A DNA stretch of 49,738 nucleotides, taken from assembly GCA_021647705.1 (NCBI GenBank), contig JAKIUF010000033.1, positions 1 through 49,738 of the forward strand, written 5' to 3'. Below are positions 37,901-45,917 of this stretch, in pieces. The stretch comes from Gammaproteobacteria bacterium (lineage in GTDB: Bacteria; Pseudomonadota; Gammaproteobacteria; SZUA-152). A model generated the notes under the pieces. The model worked only from the letters and a program-made list of their open reading frames with translations. It searched no databases and was not told the origin of the DNA. The position numbers were made by a program, and so were the translations under genes. The stretch's first letter is position 1. Every line of letters begins with the position of its first letter.

Positions 37901-39000
37901 AGAGTAGAAGCATTGGCATAGCTGACGACAAAATCCCGGTCAACCATCATCATTGCTGTCATTGCACCATCCACGGTACCTTGCAGGCGTGCAACAACAG
38001 ACTCTTTGGCACGCAGTTCAGTGACATCACTCCATTCCAGAGTACTACCGATATAGTTACCAGCCGCATCGAGTTGTGCTGTTACATTAAGTTCAAACTT
38101 GAGTGGCCCCACGGTGATATCGGTTTGATAAGGAAGATTTTTGGGGTCAGCCAGCAACGCCCGTTGATGTGCCGGATTTTTGTGGAATATATCAATGTTT
38201 ACGCCAATGAGGTTATCGGCGCTGAAACCGGCATACACGCTCTGCAAGATCACCTCGTGCTGTTTCAGCAAGTCCATGGTTGCCTTGTTGGCATAAGTAA
38301 TAACAAGATCCCGGTCAACCATCATGATGGGTGTCATTGCATTATTAATGGCAGAACTCATGCGGGTTGCTTCCGTATTTTCCTGCAAGTCTTCCTGTAT
38401 TTTTTCATTAACCACTTTTTTGCTCGCTGCCATTGTCTTGTCCTCTTCTCCAGTATTGTCAGTTTTTTTCGCAGCCAGCATAGTGGTTGCGACAGTATTC
38501 AATGCCTCGCTCCAGGCGGCATGAACATCATCTGTCCACAACTCACCTGCAAATTCAGCCATCACATCCAACAAAGTTTCAGCCACCCCAGTGTAATGCT
38601 CCGGCCTCGCCCCATACTCGTGATGTTTTCTACCAAGATGACCAAGCGCGTTAGCCAATGCTTCAGGTTTGCGCAAGCTGTTGACCACCAATTGAAGAGC
38701 CGCCAGCAATTTTTTTTCCTGATCAGCCACCGTCGTATTATCAAACATGGGTTTTACATCGGGATAACGCACAAACAACTCTGCATAAAAACGTTTCACC
38801 AAAGCCTCACCCTGAGGAGCCAGTGCTGCAAACGTTTGTTCCAGAAGATCAACATCCAGATCCGTACTGGATTTTTTACTGCGTGGATTTTTTCGTCGCT
38901 CAACAGGCTTGCTTGTCACCTCCCGGACCGGAGAAGTATCATCGTCCTGCATCCATGCCAGCGGATCTGCACCCATTTTTGCCTTTTTTCGCGGGGCCAT
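34987..39000 (-). CDS. Soluble methyl-accepting chemotaxis receptor: globin, six PAS domains, signalling hairpin
   Basis: 1337 residues, no membrane helix. Residues 45-180 form a globin like Vitreoscilla hemoglobin/flavohemoglobin ([36 protein letters not shown], with H126 as likely proximal heme ligand). Six PAS domains follow: A 214-330, B 344-455, C 470-580 and F 843-950 of one type ([20 protein letters not shown]); D 597-705 and E 719-826 of another ([27 protein letters not shown]). A HAMP-like link (about 957-1045) leads to the MCP domain with [20 protein letters not shown]. The end GSEWEEF matches a CheR/CheB docking tail. Likely a cytoplasmic O2/redox receptor; ligands are inferred. 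Confidence 0.93.
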   Translation of the reverse strand: MAPRKKAKMGADPLAWMQDDDTSPVREVTSKPVERRKNPRSKKSSTDLDVDLLEQTFAALAPQGEALVKRFYAELFVRYPDVKPMFDNTTVADQEKKLLAALQLVVNSLRKPEALANALGHLGRKHHEYGARPEHYTGVAETLLDVMAEFAGELWTDDVHAAWSEALNTVATTMLAAKKTDNTGEEDKTMAASKKVVNEKIQEDLQENTEATRMSSAINNAMTPIMMVDRDLVITYANKATMDLLKQHEVILQSVYAGFSADNLIGVNIDIFHKNPAHQRALLADPKNLPYQTDITVGPLKFELNVTAQLDAAGNYIGSTLEWSDVTELRAKESVVARLQGTVDGAMTAMMMVDRDFVVSYANASTLDLLRKHEAVLAAVYPGFSADKIVGMCIDTFHKNPAHQRKLLSDPANLPYQTDIAIGDLKFALNVTAIMDAEGNYTGNALEWSDVTELRAKESTVARLQGSVDGAMTAMMMVDRDFIVTYANDSTVNLLKKHEVTLATVYPGFSADKIIGSCIDTFHKNPEHQRKLLADPANLPYQTDIAVGDLKFSLNVTAIMDAEGHYVGNALEWSDVTDLRHKEAVNADFASQIAAIGRSQAVIEFNMDGTIIQANDNFLNTLGYSLEEIQGKHHRMFVEPGYAQSPDYAQFWEKLNAGEYESARYKRIGKGGKEIWIEATYNPIYDINGKPFKVVKYATDVTESMNREANYSAQIDAISKSQAVIEFNMDGTIIQANHNFLSTVGYSLEEIQGKHHRMFVDPEYAQSLEYAQFWEKFNAGEYAAARYKRLGKGGKEIWIQASYNPIFDLNGKPFKVVKYATDVTIEVEKEREVARLKSAVDGAQANFMICDADLNITYCNPAVVNVMRARQNEFRQIWPGFDADKLVGSNIDAFHKNPAHQRALLSDPSRLPVKAEINVAGVEFEVNATMITGANGECLGNMVEWRDVTEQKNAVRQIQSLIDNAVSGQLDKRITTDRFEGFLLNLGEGINRLMDAVVEPVQETRRVISGLAEGDLTQSMNGEFEGEFAELRDAVNSTMNKLLSMVNEIGTASGTIASAANEISQGTADLSQRSEEQASSLEETASSMEELTGTVRQNADNAREANQLANSARDEATKGGEVVGKAITAMSEINQSSKKIADIIGVIDEIAFQTNLLALNAAVEAARAGEQGRGFAVVAAEVRNLAQRSASAAKEIKSLINDSVEKVTEGSKLVDQSGATLEEIVGSVKKVSDIIAEIASAGQEQASGIDQINKAVTQMDEMTQQNAALVEEAAASSEAMNDQAVALDDLIGFFKTGENTRRSAAPAQHATRSAAASPASARRPAPKDNGGSEWEEF
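36523..37212 (-). repeat. Tandem duplication of PAS-coding units D and E
   Basis: Units at about 36523-36846 and 36886-37212 encode near-identical PAS domains. Long shared stretches are [17 protein letters not shown] and [10 protein letters not shown]. They alternate with a shared linker (the Q-I-A-I-S/G-SQ stretch). Intragenic duplication is the simplest reading. Confidence 0.8.
37261..38361 (-). repeat. Triplicated PAS-coding units A, B and C
   Basis: Three units at about 37261-37593, 37636-37971 and 38011-38361 encode PAS domains sharing MMVDRDF, TFHKNP, LPYQTDI and LEWSDVT motifs. B and C are closest. A fourth, more diverged relative (F) lies after D and E, so D and E look inserted between C and F. 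Confidence 0.8.
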
Positions 39001-39029
39001 TCTATTTATCTCCGATAATTGTCATTGGC

Positions 39030-39230
39030 TTACCAGCCATTCCAGCTTGAGTGTGAAAATACGTCTAACAATACAGTCATATAAATAGTCAGCAGGCTTT
39101 TTTTCACATGTTTCACCGGCACACGTCTGGCAATACCGCGCAACGGACATTCACCATTGCGGATATTTTCAGCGGAATATTCATGTTCCACGATGTCTTT
39201 ACCTGCTTGTGTGTTCACATTCAATGCCAT
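39030..39230 (-). CDS. Small hypothetical protein between parA and the receptor gene
   Basis: 66 residues, basic in the middle (PLRGIARRVPVKHVKKS), with a short hydrophobic C-terminal stretch (LLTIYMTVLLDVF). The ATG overlaps the parA stop by 10 bases, which supports coupled translation, and the stop lies 29 bases before the receptor start. No family recognised. It may be a non-functional trailer; the overlap is the only positive sign. Confidence 0.4.
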   Translation of the reverse strand: MALNVNTQAGKDIVEHEYSAENIRNGECPLRGIARRVPVKHVKKSLLTIYMTVLLDVFSHSSWNGW

Positions 39231-40015
39231 CTTTCTGTGGTAAGTTCAGTAGCCAGTTGCCGATAATCATCAGCACCATGACTTACCTGCTGATATTCAA
39301 AAATACTTTCGCCATAGCTCGGACTTTCTGCCAGTGCGACGTTTTCCCTAATCGATGTTTTGGTCAGTTGCCCGGGGAAATGTTGTTGTAAACTCTCACG
39401 CACCTCACGAGCCAAACGACGCTGCTGGTGATAACGGGTCATCACGATATGTTTACCCATACTGCGCCCACAGGTTTTTTCCACAAACTGCAACGTCGTC
39501 ATAAAGCTGGACAAACTTTGCAATGCCAGAAAATCACTGGACACAGGGATCACCAGATCACTGGCGGCAAACAAAGCATTGATACCCAACAGACCCGCAG
39601 ACGGCGGACAGTCAAAAATCACCGTGTCATAATCGGTTACAATATTTTGCAAAGCATTTTTCAGGCGCATACCACGCTGTGTGCCGCCATCAACCAGGTG
39701 TTCTACATTCGCCAGACCAGGGCCGGCCGGCACCACATCCAATTGACCACTGCCTGTATCGTTACGGGTCGAAACCACGAACTGATTCACATCGCTTCCA
39801 TTGAGCAAAACTTCATCCATACCGGCTGTATCTTTTTCTGATACACCCAACCCGATACCCAGGTGACCTTGCGGGTCCAGATCCAGTGCCAGCACTCGCT
39901 GACCTAACAAAGCCAGCGCATGGGCAAGGTTAATCGCTGTGGTGGTTTTACCCACGCCACCTTTCTGGTTAATTACCGCAATCACTTTTGTCACAGTCCT
40001 TTCTTGATTTTCCAA
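39221..40015 (-). CDS. ParA/Soj-family ATPase of the chemotaxis operon (ParC-like)
   Basis: 264 residues. Deviant Walker A KGGVGKTT near residue 18 (with the second Lys), DLDPQGHLGIGLG switch region and DYDTVIFDCPPSAGLLG Walker B. ParA-type ATPases encoded in che operons (ParC in Vibrio) place and segregate chemosensory arrays. No ParB or parS is seen, and the gene is sandwiched between cheW and the receptor, so array positioning is more likely than chromosome segregation. Confidence 0.9.
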   Translation of the reverse strand: MENQERTVTKVIAVINQKGGVGKTTTAINLAHALALLGQRVLALDLDPQGHLGIGLGVSEKDTAGMDEVLLNGSDVNQFVVSTRNDTGSGQLDVVPAGPGLANVEHLVDGGTQRGMRLKNALQNIVTDYDTVIFDCPPSAGLLGINALFAASDLVIPVSSDFLALQSLSSFMTTLQFVEKTCGRSMGKHIVMTRYHQQRRLAREVRESLQQHFPGQLTKTSIRENVALAESPSYGESIFEYQQVSHGADDYRQLATELTTERWH

Positions 40016-40038
40016 TCGGTTATTAGTCGATGCTGTCG

Positions 40039-40560
40039 TTATATAATGTGCTCGACAGCCGACAACTCATCAGCATTGAGCAAACGATCAATATCCAGCA
40101 TGATCACCATCACATCTTCCAGCGTCGCCAAACCTTGTACAAAATTCACATCCACCACACTGCCAAAATCCGGGGCAGCTTTAATCGCACCTTCCGGTAC
40201 GTTATAAACATCGGATACAGCATCTACCACCAAGCCCATCACCCGACTTTTTCCACCGTCAGGGTTTTCCACCCGAAGCACAATCACCACGGTCATGGGA
40301 CCATATTCCACAGCCTCTAACTGGAAACGGCGACGCAAATCAATAATCGGCACAATGGTGCCACGTAAATTAATTACTCCTCGAATATATTCTGGAGTAT
40401 TGGGAATGGGTGTTACAGAATCCCACCCTTTGATTTCCTGCACGCGTAAAATGTCAACGCCATATTCCTCACCTGCAAGGATAAAAGTGAGAAACTGATC
40501 ACCATCCGACTCCAGGTCATGTTGAATTTCATGTGCAATATTTTGTGCCGCATCCATCAA
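40039..40560 (-). CDS. cheW: Chemotaxis coupling protein CheW
   Basis: 173 residues: two SH3-like subdomains (FLTFILAGEEYGVDILRVQE, then IRGVINLRGTIVPIIDLRRR with the conserved NLRG and DLR motifs). It links the receptor to CheA in the cytoplasmic array. N-terminal 20-residue helical extension. Starts 74 bases after cheA and is 23 bases from parA. Confidence 0.96.
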   Translation of the reverse strand: MMDAAQNIAHEIQHDLESDGDQFLTFILAGEEYGVDILRVQEIKGWDSVTPIPNTPEYIRGVINLRGTIVPIIDLRRRFQLEAVEYGPMTVVIVLRVENPDGGKSRVMGLVVDAVSDVYNVPEGAIKAAPDFGSVVDVNFVQGLATLEDVMVIMLDIDRLLNADELSAVEHII

Positions 40561-40634
40561 TCGACTCCTCTTGACTGATCAAGGTAAAACCATCTCTGCA
40601 TCTCACCAATAAATTCTGTTTTTTCGCTGTTTTA

Positions 40635-42692
40635 TCAGGCCGCCACAATTTGATTATTGGAACAGCGTTCATCCTCTCGGGAAAGGCGCACTACCCCGGC
40701 CACATCCACAATTAACGCCACAGTGCCATCACCTAAAATAGTGGCACCCGACAATCCTTCGACCCGGCGAAAATTAGTTTCCAGACTTTTGATAACCACT
40801 TGCTGTTGCCCCAGCAATTCATCGACCAACAGACCGCCTTTTTTACTATCTCCCTCCACCACAACCAGAAGGCCATCATCCAGAGAGCGTTTATCTGGCT
40901 CAACACCAAAAACTTCGTAAAGGCGAATAATGGGAAGATAGTCAGAACGCAATTGGTAAACTTCGGCTTTGCCCGCAATTTCGTTGACATTTTTTTGGTC
41001 CACCAACAGGGACTCCACAATCGACACCAGCGGAATGATGTATGTGTTATCACCCACCCGCACCAATTGACCATCAAGAATAGCCAAAGTCAGTGGTAAA
41101 CGGATCGTAAATGTTGACCCTTCACCCGGTACGGATTTCACATCAACTCTACCACCCAGTGCCATAATGTTGCGTTTCACCACATCCATACCAACACCAC
41201 GACCGGAAACATCACTAACCACATCGGCCGTCGAAAAACCCGGCTCAAACAACAACTCGTAAACCTTCTCTTCCGGCAGCTCTTCGTTCGCACCGACCAA
41301 TCCTCGCTCGATAGCTTTGGCCAGTATTTTTTCGTAATTCAGCCCTGCACCATCATCATTGATTTCGATGATAATATTGCCACCCTGATGATACGCATTC
41401 AGATTGACCACCCCCGTCTCCGACTTGCCGGCGGCCTTACGTGCTTCGGGAGTTTCAATACCGTGATCTATAGAATTACGCACCAAATGAACCAGCGGAT
41501 CGCCGATTTTTTCCATCACGGTTTTATCCAGCTCGGTTTGCTCCCCGGACATGGTAAGTTCAATTTTTTTATCCAGCTTGGCACTGAGGTCATGCACCAT
41601 TCGAGGAAAACGGTTAAATGCAAAACTGATGGGCAGCATGCGAATACGCATCACACTTTCCTGTAACTCACGTGTATTACGTTCTAATTCGGCAAGACCA
41701 TCATTAAGCCGTTCAACTCGGTTCATATCAAAATCTTCGCCCAATTGACTTAACATGGATTGCGTAATAACCAGTTCACCCACCATATTGATTAAATCAT
41801 CCACCTTATCGATACCGACACGAATGGATGATGACTCAGGAGAAGTAGTTTTGCGTGCAGGTTGCTGACGTCGGTCTTCCTCTACTCGACGTTCAGGTGG
41901 TGGGCTTGCTATCTGAAGTTCAGCCGGGGAAGTTTCTTCTGTAATATCGTTGACAACTGTTTCTGTATCCCCTCCTTTCAGAGGTAAAATTTCCAGTTCA
42001 CAATCATCTTCAACCCATTCAAATATTTCGCTGATTTGTGCCTTATCAATTTCACCATTGAGCGTGATATGCCAACTCAGATAAGCTTCTTCCGGATCCA
42101 TGTCAACCAGTGGTGGTAGGTTTTCTGTATCCACCACCGCCGTAAAATCACCCAACCCGGCCAGCTCCCGAAACATACGAACAACATCGTTACCCGTACG
42201 CAACATACCGGGAAAGGGTTTGAAAATTATTTCCCAACCATTATCAGGAGAGGCTGAAGAAGTCGGTGCAGTATCCTCTGCTGGAACCGTTTCACTTTCC
42301 TGTTCCGAACCCAGCATTTCATCCAGCCCGGCCTTGATCTGTTCAATATGTGCATGATCAACGGCTTCACCATTTTGGTCGGCACTGAGCATCTCGCGAA
42401 TACAATCCACAGAACTCAGAAACAGAACAATGGCATCCTGAGTAATATCACGATCACCATTACGCACTTCGTCCAACAGCGTTTCAACCACATGGGTGAA
42501 ATTGGCAATATCGCCCAAACCAAAAGTGGCAGCCCCTCCTTTTATAGAGTGTGCTGCACGAAAAATATTATCGATAGCCTCAGCATCAGTTGCACCAGGA
42601 TGCATATCCAGCAATACAGACTCCATGATGTCCAGACCTTCAAGGCTTTCTTCTACGAAGGTAACCTTGAACTGCTCCATATCGATGGACAT
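40635..42692 (-). CDS. cheA: Chemotaxis sensor histidine kinase CheA
   Basis: 685 residues. P1/Hpt domain with phospho-accepting His48 (FRAAHSIKGGAATFG). A second folded domain at about 150-245 (FKPFPGMLRTGNDVVRMFRE, EDDCELEILPL) is in the P2 position. P3 dimerisation follows (DKVDDLINMVGELVITQSML), then the P4 kinase (HLVRNSIDHGIETPE N-box, DDGAGLNYEKI, GRGVGMDVVKRNI) and a C-terminal CheW-like P5. It phosphorylates CheY and CheB. The gene starts 4 bases from the cheY stop. Confidence 0.97.
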   Translation of the reverse strand: MSIDMEQFKVTFVEESLEGLDIMESVLLDMHPGATDAEAIDNIFRAAHSIKGGAATFGLGDIANFTHVVETLLDEVRNGDRDITQDAIVLFLSSVDCIREMLSADQNGEAVDHAHIEQIKAGLDEMLGSEQESETVPAEDTAPTSSASPDNGWEIIFKPFPGMLRTGNDVVRMFRELAGLGDFTAVVDTENLPPLVDMDPEEAYLSWHITLNGEIDKAQISEIFEWVEDDCELEILPLKGGDTETVVNDITEETSPAELQIASPPPERRVEEDRRQQPARKTTSPESSSIRVGIDKVDDLINMVGELVITQSMLSQLGEDFDMNRVERLNDGLAELERNTRELQESVMRIRMLPISFAFNRFPRMVHDLSAKLDKKIELTMSGEQTELDKTVMEKIGDPLVHLVRNSIDHGIETPEARKAAGKSETGVVNLNAYHQGGNIIIEINDDGAGLNYEKILAKAIERGLVGANEELPEEKVYELLFEPGFSTADVVSDVSGRGVGMDVVKRNIMALGGRVDVKSVPGEGSTFTIRLPLTLAILDGQLVRVGDNTYIIPLVSIVESLLVDQKNVNEIAGKAEVYQLRSDYLPIIRLYEVFGVEPDKRSLDDGLLVVVEGDSKKGGLLVDELLGQQQVVIKSLETNFRRVEGLSGATILGDGTVALIVDVAGVVRLSREDERCSNNQIVAA

Positions 42693-42696
42693 GATG

Positions 42697-43059
42697 TTAA
42701 CCTGTGACTTTTTTAATAGTGGCCAGTAACTGCTCTGGGTTAAAAGGCTTTACAATCCAGCCTGTAGCACCCGCCGCCTTGCCTTCTTGTTTTTTGTTAA
42801 GACCCGCTTCAGTGGTCAACATCAAAATCGGCGTAAATTTAAAATTTGGCAAGCTACGCAATTCCTTTGCCAGGGTGATGCCATCCATGCGCGGCATATT
42901 GACATCGGTCAGCACCAAGTCAAACTTCTGATTCTTTGCCACATCCAATGCTGCCTGACCATCCACAGCCTCAGTCACTTGATGTCCTGCACCTTTGAGG
43001 GTGAATGCCACCATTTGTCGCATGGATGCAGAATCATCTACCGCCAAAATATTTGCCAT
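42697..43059 (-). CDS. cheY: Chemotaxis response regulator CheY
   Basis: 120-residue single receiver domain: D8/D9 acidic pocket, D52 phospho-acceptor (LVLTDVNMPRMDG), Thr in MLTTEAG, Lys in WIVKPFNPEQL. No output domain, so it acts by binding a partner, classically the flagellar motor. No CheZ, CheC or CheX phosphatase is seen in the operon. Confidence 0.97.
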   Translation of the reverse strand: MANILAVDDSASMRQMVAFTLKGAGHQVTEAVDGQAALDVAKNQKFDLVLTDVNMPRMDGITLAKELRSLPNFKFTPILMLTTEAGLNKKQEGKAAGATGWIVKPFNPEQLLATIKKVTG

Positions 43060-43103
43060 TATTCACTCCTGAAATATTTTCTCCCTGACCAGGTCAGGGC
43101 TCA

Positions 43104-43421
43104 TTACTGTTTCTCTGCCATTATTGGTAAACACAACATTTCCGATAAACCCAGCAAAGCCGCAGATTGACACAGTGGTTCAGAGGGGGCCTCCCACTGC
43201 ACGGTCTGTTGTCGGGTGTTTACATCCTGAATAAATGCACCCAGAACCTGTAAGGCAGCCGTATCGATACGATCCACCTGACTGGCGTTTAACATTACAT
43301 TTTGTTGTGCTTCCAGAGCTTCAAGACAGCGAGCATGAAACTCCGCCACACCGGAAATATCCAGTACCTCGGCACATTCGATATGAAAAAAATCCATATC
43401 CGTTGCTGTTTCATTTGCCAT
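43104..43421 (-). CDS. STAS-domain protein, first gene of the che operon
   Basis: 105 residues with an anti-sigma-antagonist-like STAS fold (FHIECAEVLDISGVAEFHAR, VDRIDTAALQVLGAFIQDV). The phosphorylatable Ser of SpoIIAA-type proteins appears as Thr (DTAAL). STAS proteins often head che operons in gamma- and betaproteobacteria; their role there is not settled. Starts at the left edge of the divergent intergenic region. Confidence 0.85.
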   Translation of the reverse strand: MANETATDMDFFHIECAEVLDISGVAEFHARCLEALEAQQNVMLNASQVDRIDTAALQVLGAFIQDVNTRQQTVQWEAPSEPLCQSAALLGLSEMLCLPIMAEKQ

Positions 43422-43747
43422 CTTTCATTCCTTCAAAAATAACGACTCGCCCTTGAACAGCGGTATCTTGTAAATATTCTTTAGGATGCCGTTAATAATT
43501 TTGCATGCATTAGCATTTTAGATATCAAAATATGTATTCATCAATTAATGATTTTCTGTTGTGTGTCACACAACGTTCTTTCTCTTATCATTGAACCACA
43601 ACAACCCCACCTTGAACCTTGCCTGATAATGAATCACAAAATGCCTCAAGTTATTAAACAAAGCAGCCGATCTCAGTCCCACAGTAGCGCGCTGTAAAAG
43701 AACCTGAACAAGGACGATGTCTCCAAAACAAGCTGGTTTCACAGGGT
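43422..43747. other. Divergent intergenic region between the che operon and the membrane MCP gene
   Basis: 326 bases with no gene. It should contain promoters in both directions; the AT-rich stretch 43490-43560 is the best candidate area. A perfect palindrome GTTGTGTG-T-CACACAAC lies at 43558-43574. Confidence 0.5.
43558..43574. promoter_or_regulatory. 8-bp-arm palindrome, possible operator
   Basis: GTTGTGTGTCACACAAC is a perfect inverted repeat with a 1-base centre between divergent genes. TGTG and CACA half-sites resemble those of many dimeric regulators. Binding protein unknown. Confidence 0.35.
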
Positions 43748-44947
43748 ATGCCAACAACAATGTCCCACACGATAATGACAAAATGGATTCCGGCCACTCC
43801 GGCTCACCAGGTCGCCTGTCTGGCCAGCTTTGTGACGTTGGCTATAATAGCGGCAGGTATATCGACAGCCATCAGTTTACCTGTGGCAACCGCCACACTG
43901 GTATTTTGGGCCTGGTTAAACCAGCGCAATACATCCAACCATCCCGTACAAACACCGTTGAACATTTCGCCCGCACAAACAGCACGCACTGCCGCAGGCG
44001 CACAACTACAGGAAAACATGCAGCAACATTTGCAGCCAGCCACCACAAGCCTGGAGCAAGTGGCAGAGATCATCAGCGACGGAACTCACTTGTTGCAAGA
44101 GAGTTTTACCGGCCTCGTCACCAAATCCGACCAACAACTGGAACAGTTGAATACCATGCTCACCCAGCTAAAAGGAGGTGATCTCGACAGTAATAACCTG
44201 ACCATGGAAAATTTTGCCCGCGAAATCGACAACACGCTCAGCAGTTTTATAGAACTCATGATTAAAATCAGTGTTAAAAATGTCGCCGCAGCGGACAAGG
44301 TCCAGGATATGGTGCATGAAATGGATTCGGTATTTGAACTATTAAGTCAGGTACACAAACTGGCAGACCAGACGAATTTACTCGCCCTGAATGCCGCTAT
44401 TGAGGCTGCTCGTGCCGGTGATGCCGGGCGTGGTTTTGCAGTGGTAGCTGATGAGGTGCGTAACCTCTCAATATCATCACAAAAATTGAATGATTGTATT
44501 CGGGAACAAACAGCGGGCACAAAAACATTATTGATCGATATTTCAAAAATCGTCGAAGAAATGGCATCACTGGATATGAATAATGCCCTGGCGACCAAAG
44601 ACAATATGGACAACATGCTCAAGGAGCTAGTGGAAGCAAATCAATGCATTTCAGACACTATTGATAGCACATCACAAACAGCCAAAGAAATCCAGAATGA
44701 TGTTTCCACGGCAGTGACCGCTATGCAATTTGAGGACTCCGCCAGACAAATAGTGCAATACGTCCAAGAACAGCTACAAGCTATCGATACAAGCACTAAT
44801 ATAGTTGCCCAGGAACTGCTCGCCAATAGCGATATCGTGCAATGTTTCCAGCAGATTGACAAAAAACTACAAACGCATTTGGCCGCCAGCCCCCGCCCGA
44901 CGGTTACCGCCCAAAATATGCAGGAAGGTGAAATCGATTTATTCTAA
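43748..44947 (+). CDS. Membrane methyl-accepting chemotaxis protein with short signalling region
   Basis: 399 residues, divergent from the che operon. Two adjacent hydrophobic helices (about 19-55: [20 protein letters not shown], then [14 protein letters not shown]) leave almost no periplasmic domain. A cytoplasmic helical region follows, with the hairpin tip [20 protein letters not shown] and [15 protein letters not shown]. The C-terminus ends EGEIDLF, an acidic-hydrophobic LF tail seen in many MCPs. In-frame ATGs at 43748 and 43760 are both possible starts. With no sensor domain, it may sense membrane state or be an accessory array component. Confidence 0.88.
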   Translation: MPTTMSHTIMTKWIPATPAHQVACLASFVTLAIIAAGISTAISLPVATATLVFWAWLNQRNTSNHPVQTPLNISPAQTARTAAGAQLQENMQQHLQPATTSLEQVAEIISDGTHLLQESFTGLVTKSDQQLEQLNTMLTQLKGGDLDSNNLTMENFAREIDNTLSSFIELMIKISVKNVAAADKVQDMVHEMDSVFELLSQVHKLADQTNLLALNAAIEAARAGDAGRGFAVVADEVRNLSISSQKLNDCIREQTAGTKTLLIDISKIVEEMASLDMNNALATKDNMDNMLKELVEANQCISDTIDSTSQTAKEIQNDVSTAVTAMQFEDSARQIVQYVQEQLQAIDTSTNIVAQELLANSDIVQCFQQIDKKLQTHLAASPRPTVTAQNMQEGEIDLF

Positions 44948-45214
44948 TGGTTGAAGTTACCGCTATCGGACAAAGTGTTAACCCATCAGACTGTTTACCC
45001 GCAATAGCATCGCCCCGAGTTTTTTGGTTTCTTTAATGTATGGGCACCATCCTAATTTACTCGTTAATCAGCACTAGCCGATAAGATAGTGCACGCGTGG
45101 GCATAAAAAACATGCCCACTCTACGGTTTAACTTAATAGTATGAAGTGCGGTATGGGATTCCACGAAAGGGCGGGCGCGGAAACTCGGAATTAATACGCA
45201 GGAAGGTGAAATCG
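44921..45214. repeat. 16-bp direct repeat flanking a 262-base segment after the MCP gene
   Basis: CAGGAAGGTGAAATCG occurs at 44921-44936, inside the last MCP codons, and again at 45199-45214. The interval contains the GTGGGCAT/ATGCCCAC hairpin at 45097-45119 and no gene. Confidence 0.6.
45097..45119. repeat. Small hairpin repeat (GTGGGCAT...ATGCCCAC)
   Basis: 8-base perfect arms around a 7-base A-rich loop. The same TGCCCAC motif appears in the leaders of both toxin copies (near 11000 and 13970). A dispersed REP-like family is likely. Confidence 0.55.
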
Positions 45215-45233
45215 TTTTTTTAACCCCATCTGA

Positions 45234-45902
45234 TTATATCTCCAGCAAAGATTCCAGACGCTCCAGATTATTGACTACTTTCCAACGTCCGCCACCTGTT
45301 TCCACCCGCTGCTTCCAGTCATTAAGCCGTCCCAGGTATTCACGCGGGTCTACATTATCACTGCGTAATTTGGTTACATTCAAGGCAATGACACTGTAAC
45401 CACTGAGTGCCAACGGAATTTCAGCACGCACATAACCTTCGCGTAACTCTTCTTTGAGATCAGAAAAAACCAGAATGGTTTTATGCCCGGCACCTGTTTC
45501 ATCCAGATATTCGATGGCCTGTAAAATACCGCCAGTAATGTCTGTGTGTGAACTGCTTTTCACTTCTTTCAAAAATGTATTGATATTCGCCTGAAAAATG
45601 CGTTTTTGTTCATTACTCGCACTGGGCCGTGAATCAAAGGTGGTTTTGGTGACAATATCTTTTTCACTAAAACTGCCTGTATCTACCCGTGCCACCGCAA
45701 ATGAGTCACCCGGATTGAGCTCAGACAGAGTAAAATTGATCACCCGTTTAGCCTGTTCCAGTTCCTGTGTGTAGGTACCTGAAGTATCAATCAATAAATA
45801 AACACCTCGTGTATCCGGTACCGGTGCATCGCCCGATGAACAAGCTGTCAGCAGCAATGCTAACGCGACAATACTTAGTTTAAAATATATTTTATTTTTC
45901 AT
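45234..45902 (-). CDS. VWA-domain lipoprotein
   Basis: 222 residues. Lipoprotein signal LSIVALALLLTACSSG with the lipobox cysteine at 21. The von Willebrand A domain starts at VYLLIDTSGTYTQEL (MIDAS D-T-S-G-T), and a later TDITGGILQAI and LVFSDLKEE complete the metal site. It probably sits in the outer or inner membrane facing the periplasm. Starts 15 bases after the stop of the coiled-coil membrane protein, so the two form an operon. Binding partner unknown. Confidence 0.8.
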   Translation of the reverse strand: MKNKIYFKLSIVALALLLTACSSGDAPVPDTRGVYLLIDTSGTYTQELEQAKRVINFTLSELNPGDSFAVARVDTGSFSEKDIVTKTTFDSRPSASNEQKRIFQANINTFLKEVKSSSHTDITGGILQAIEYLDETGAGHKTILVFSDLKEELREGYVRAEIPLALSGYSVIALNVTKLRSDNVDPREYLGRLNDWKQRVETGGGRWKVVNNLERLESLLEI

Positions 45903-45917
45903 TAATTACATTCCTTT

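Noticed and set aside
37981..39018. 345-residue plus-strand open frame
   Set aside because: Antisense of the globin/PAS receptor coding region; no domain signal and no ribosome site.
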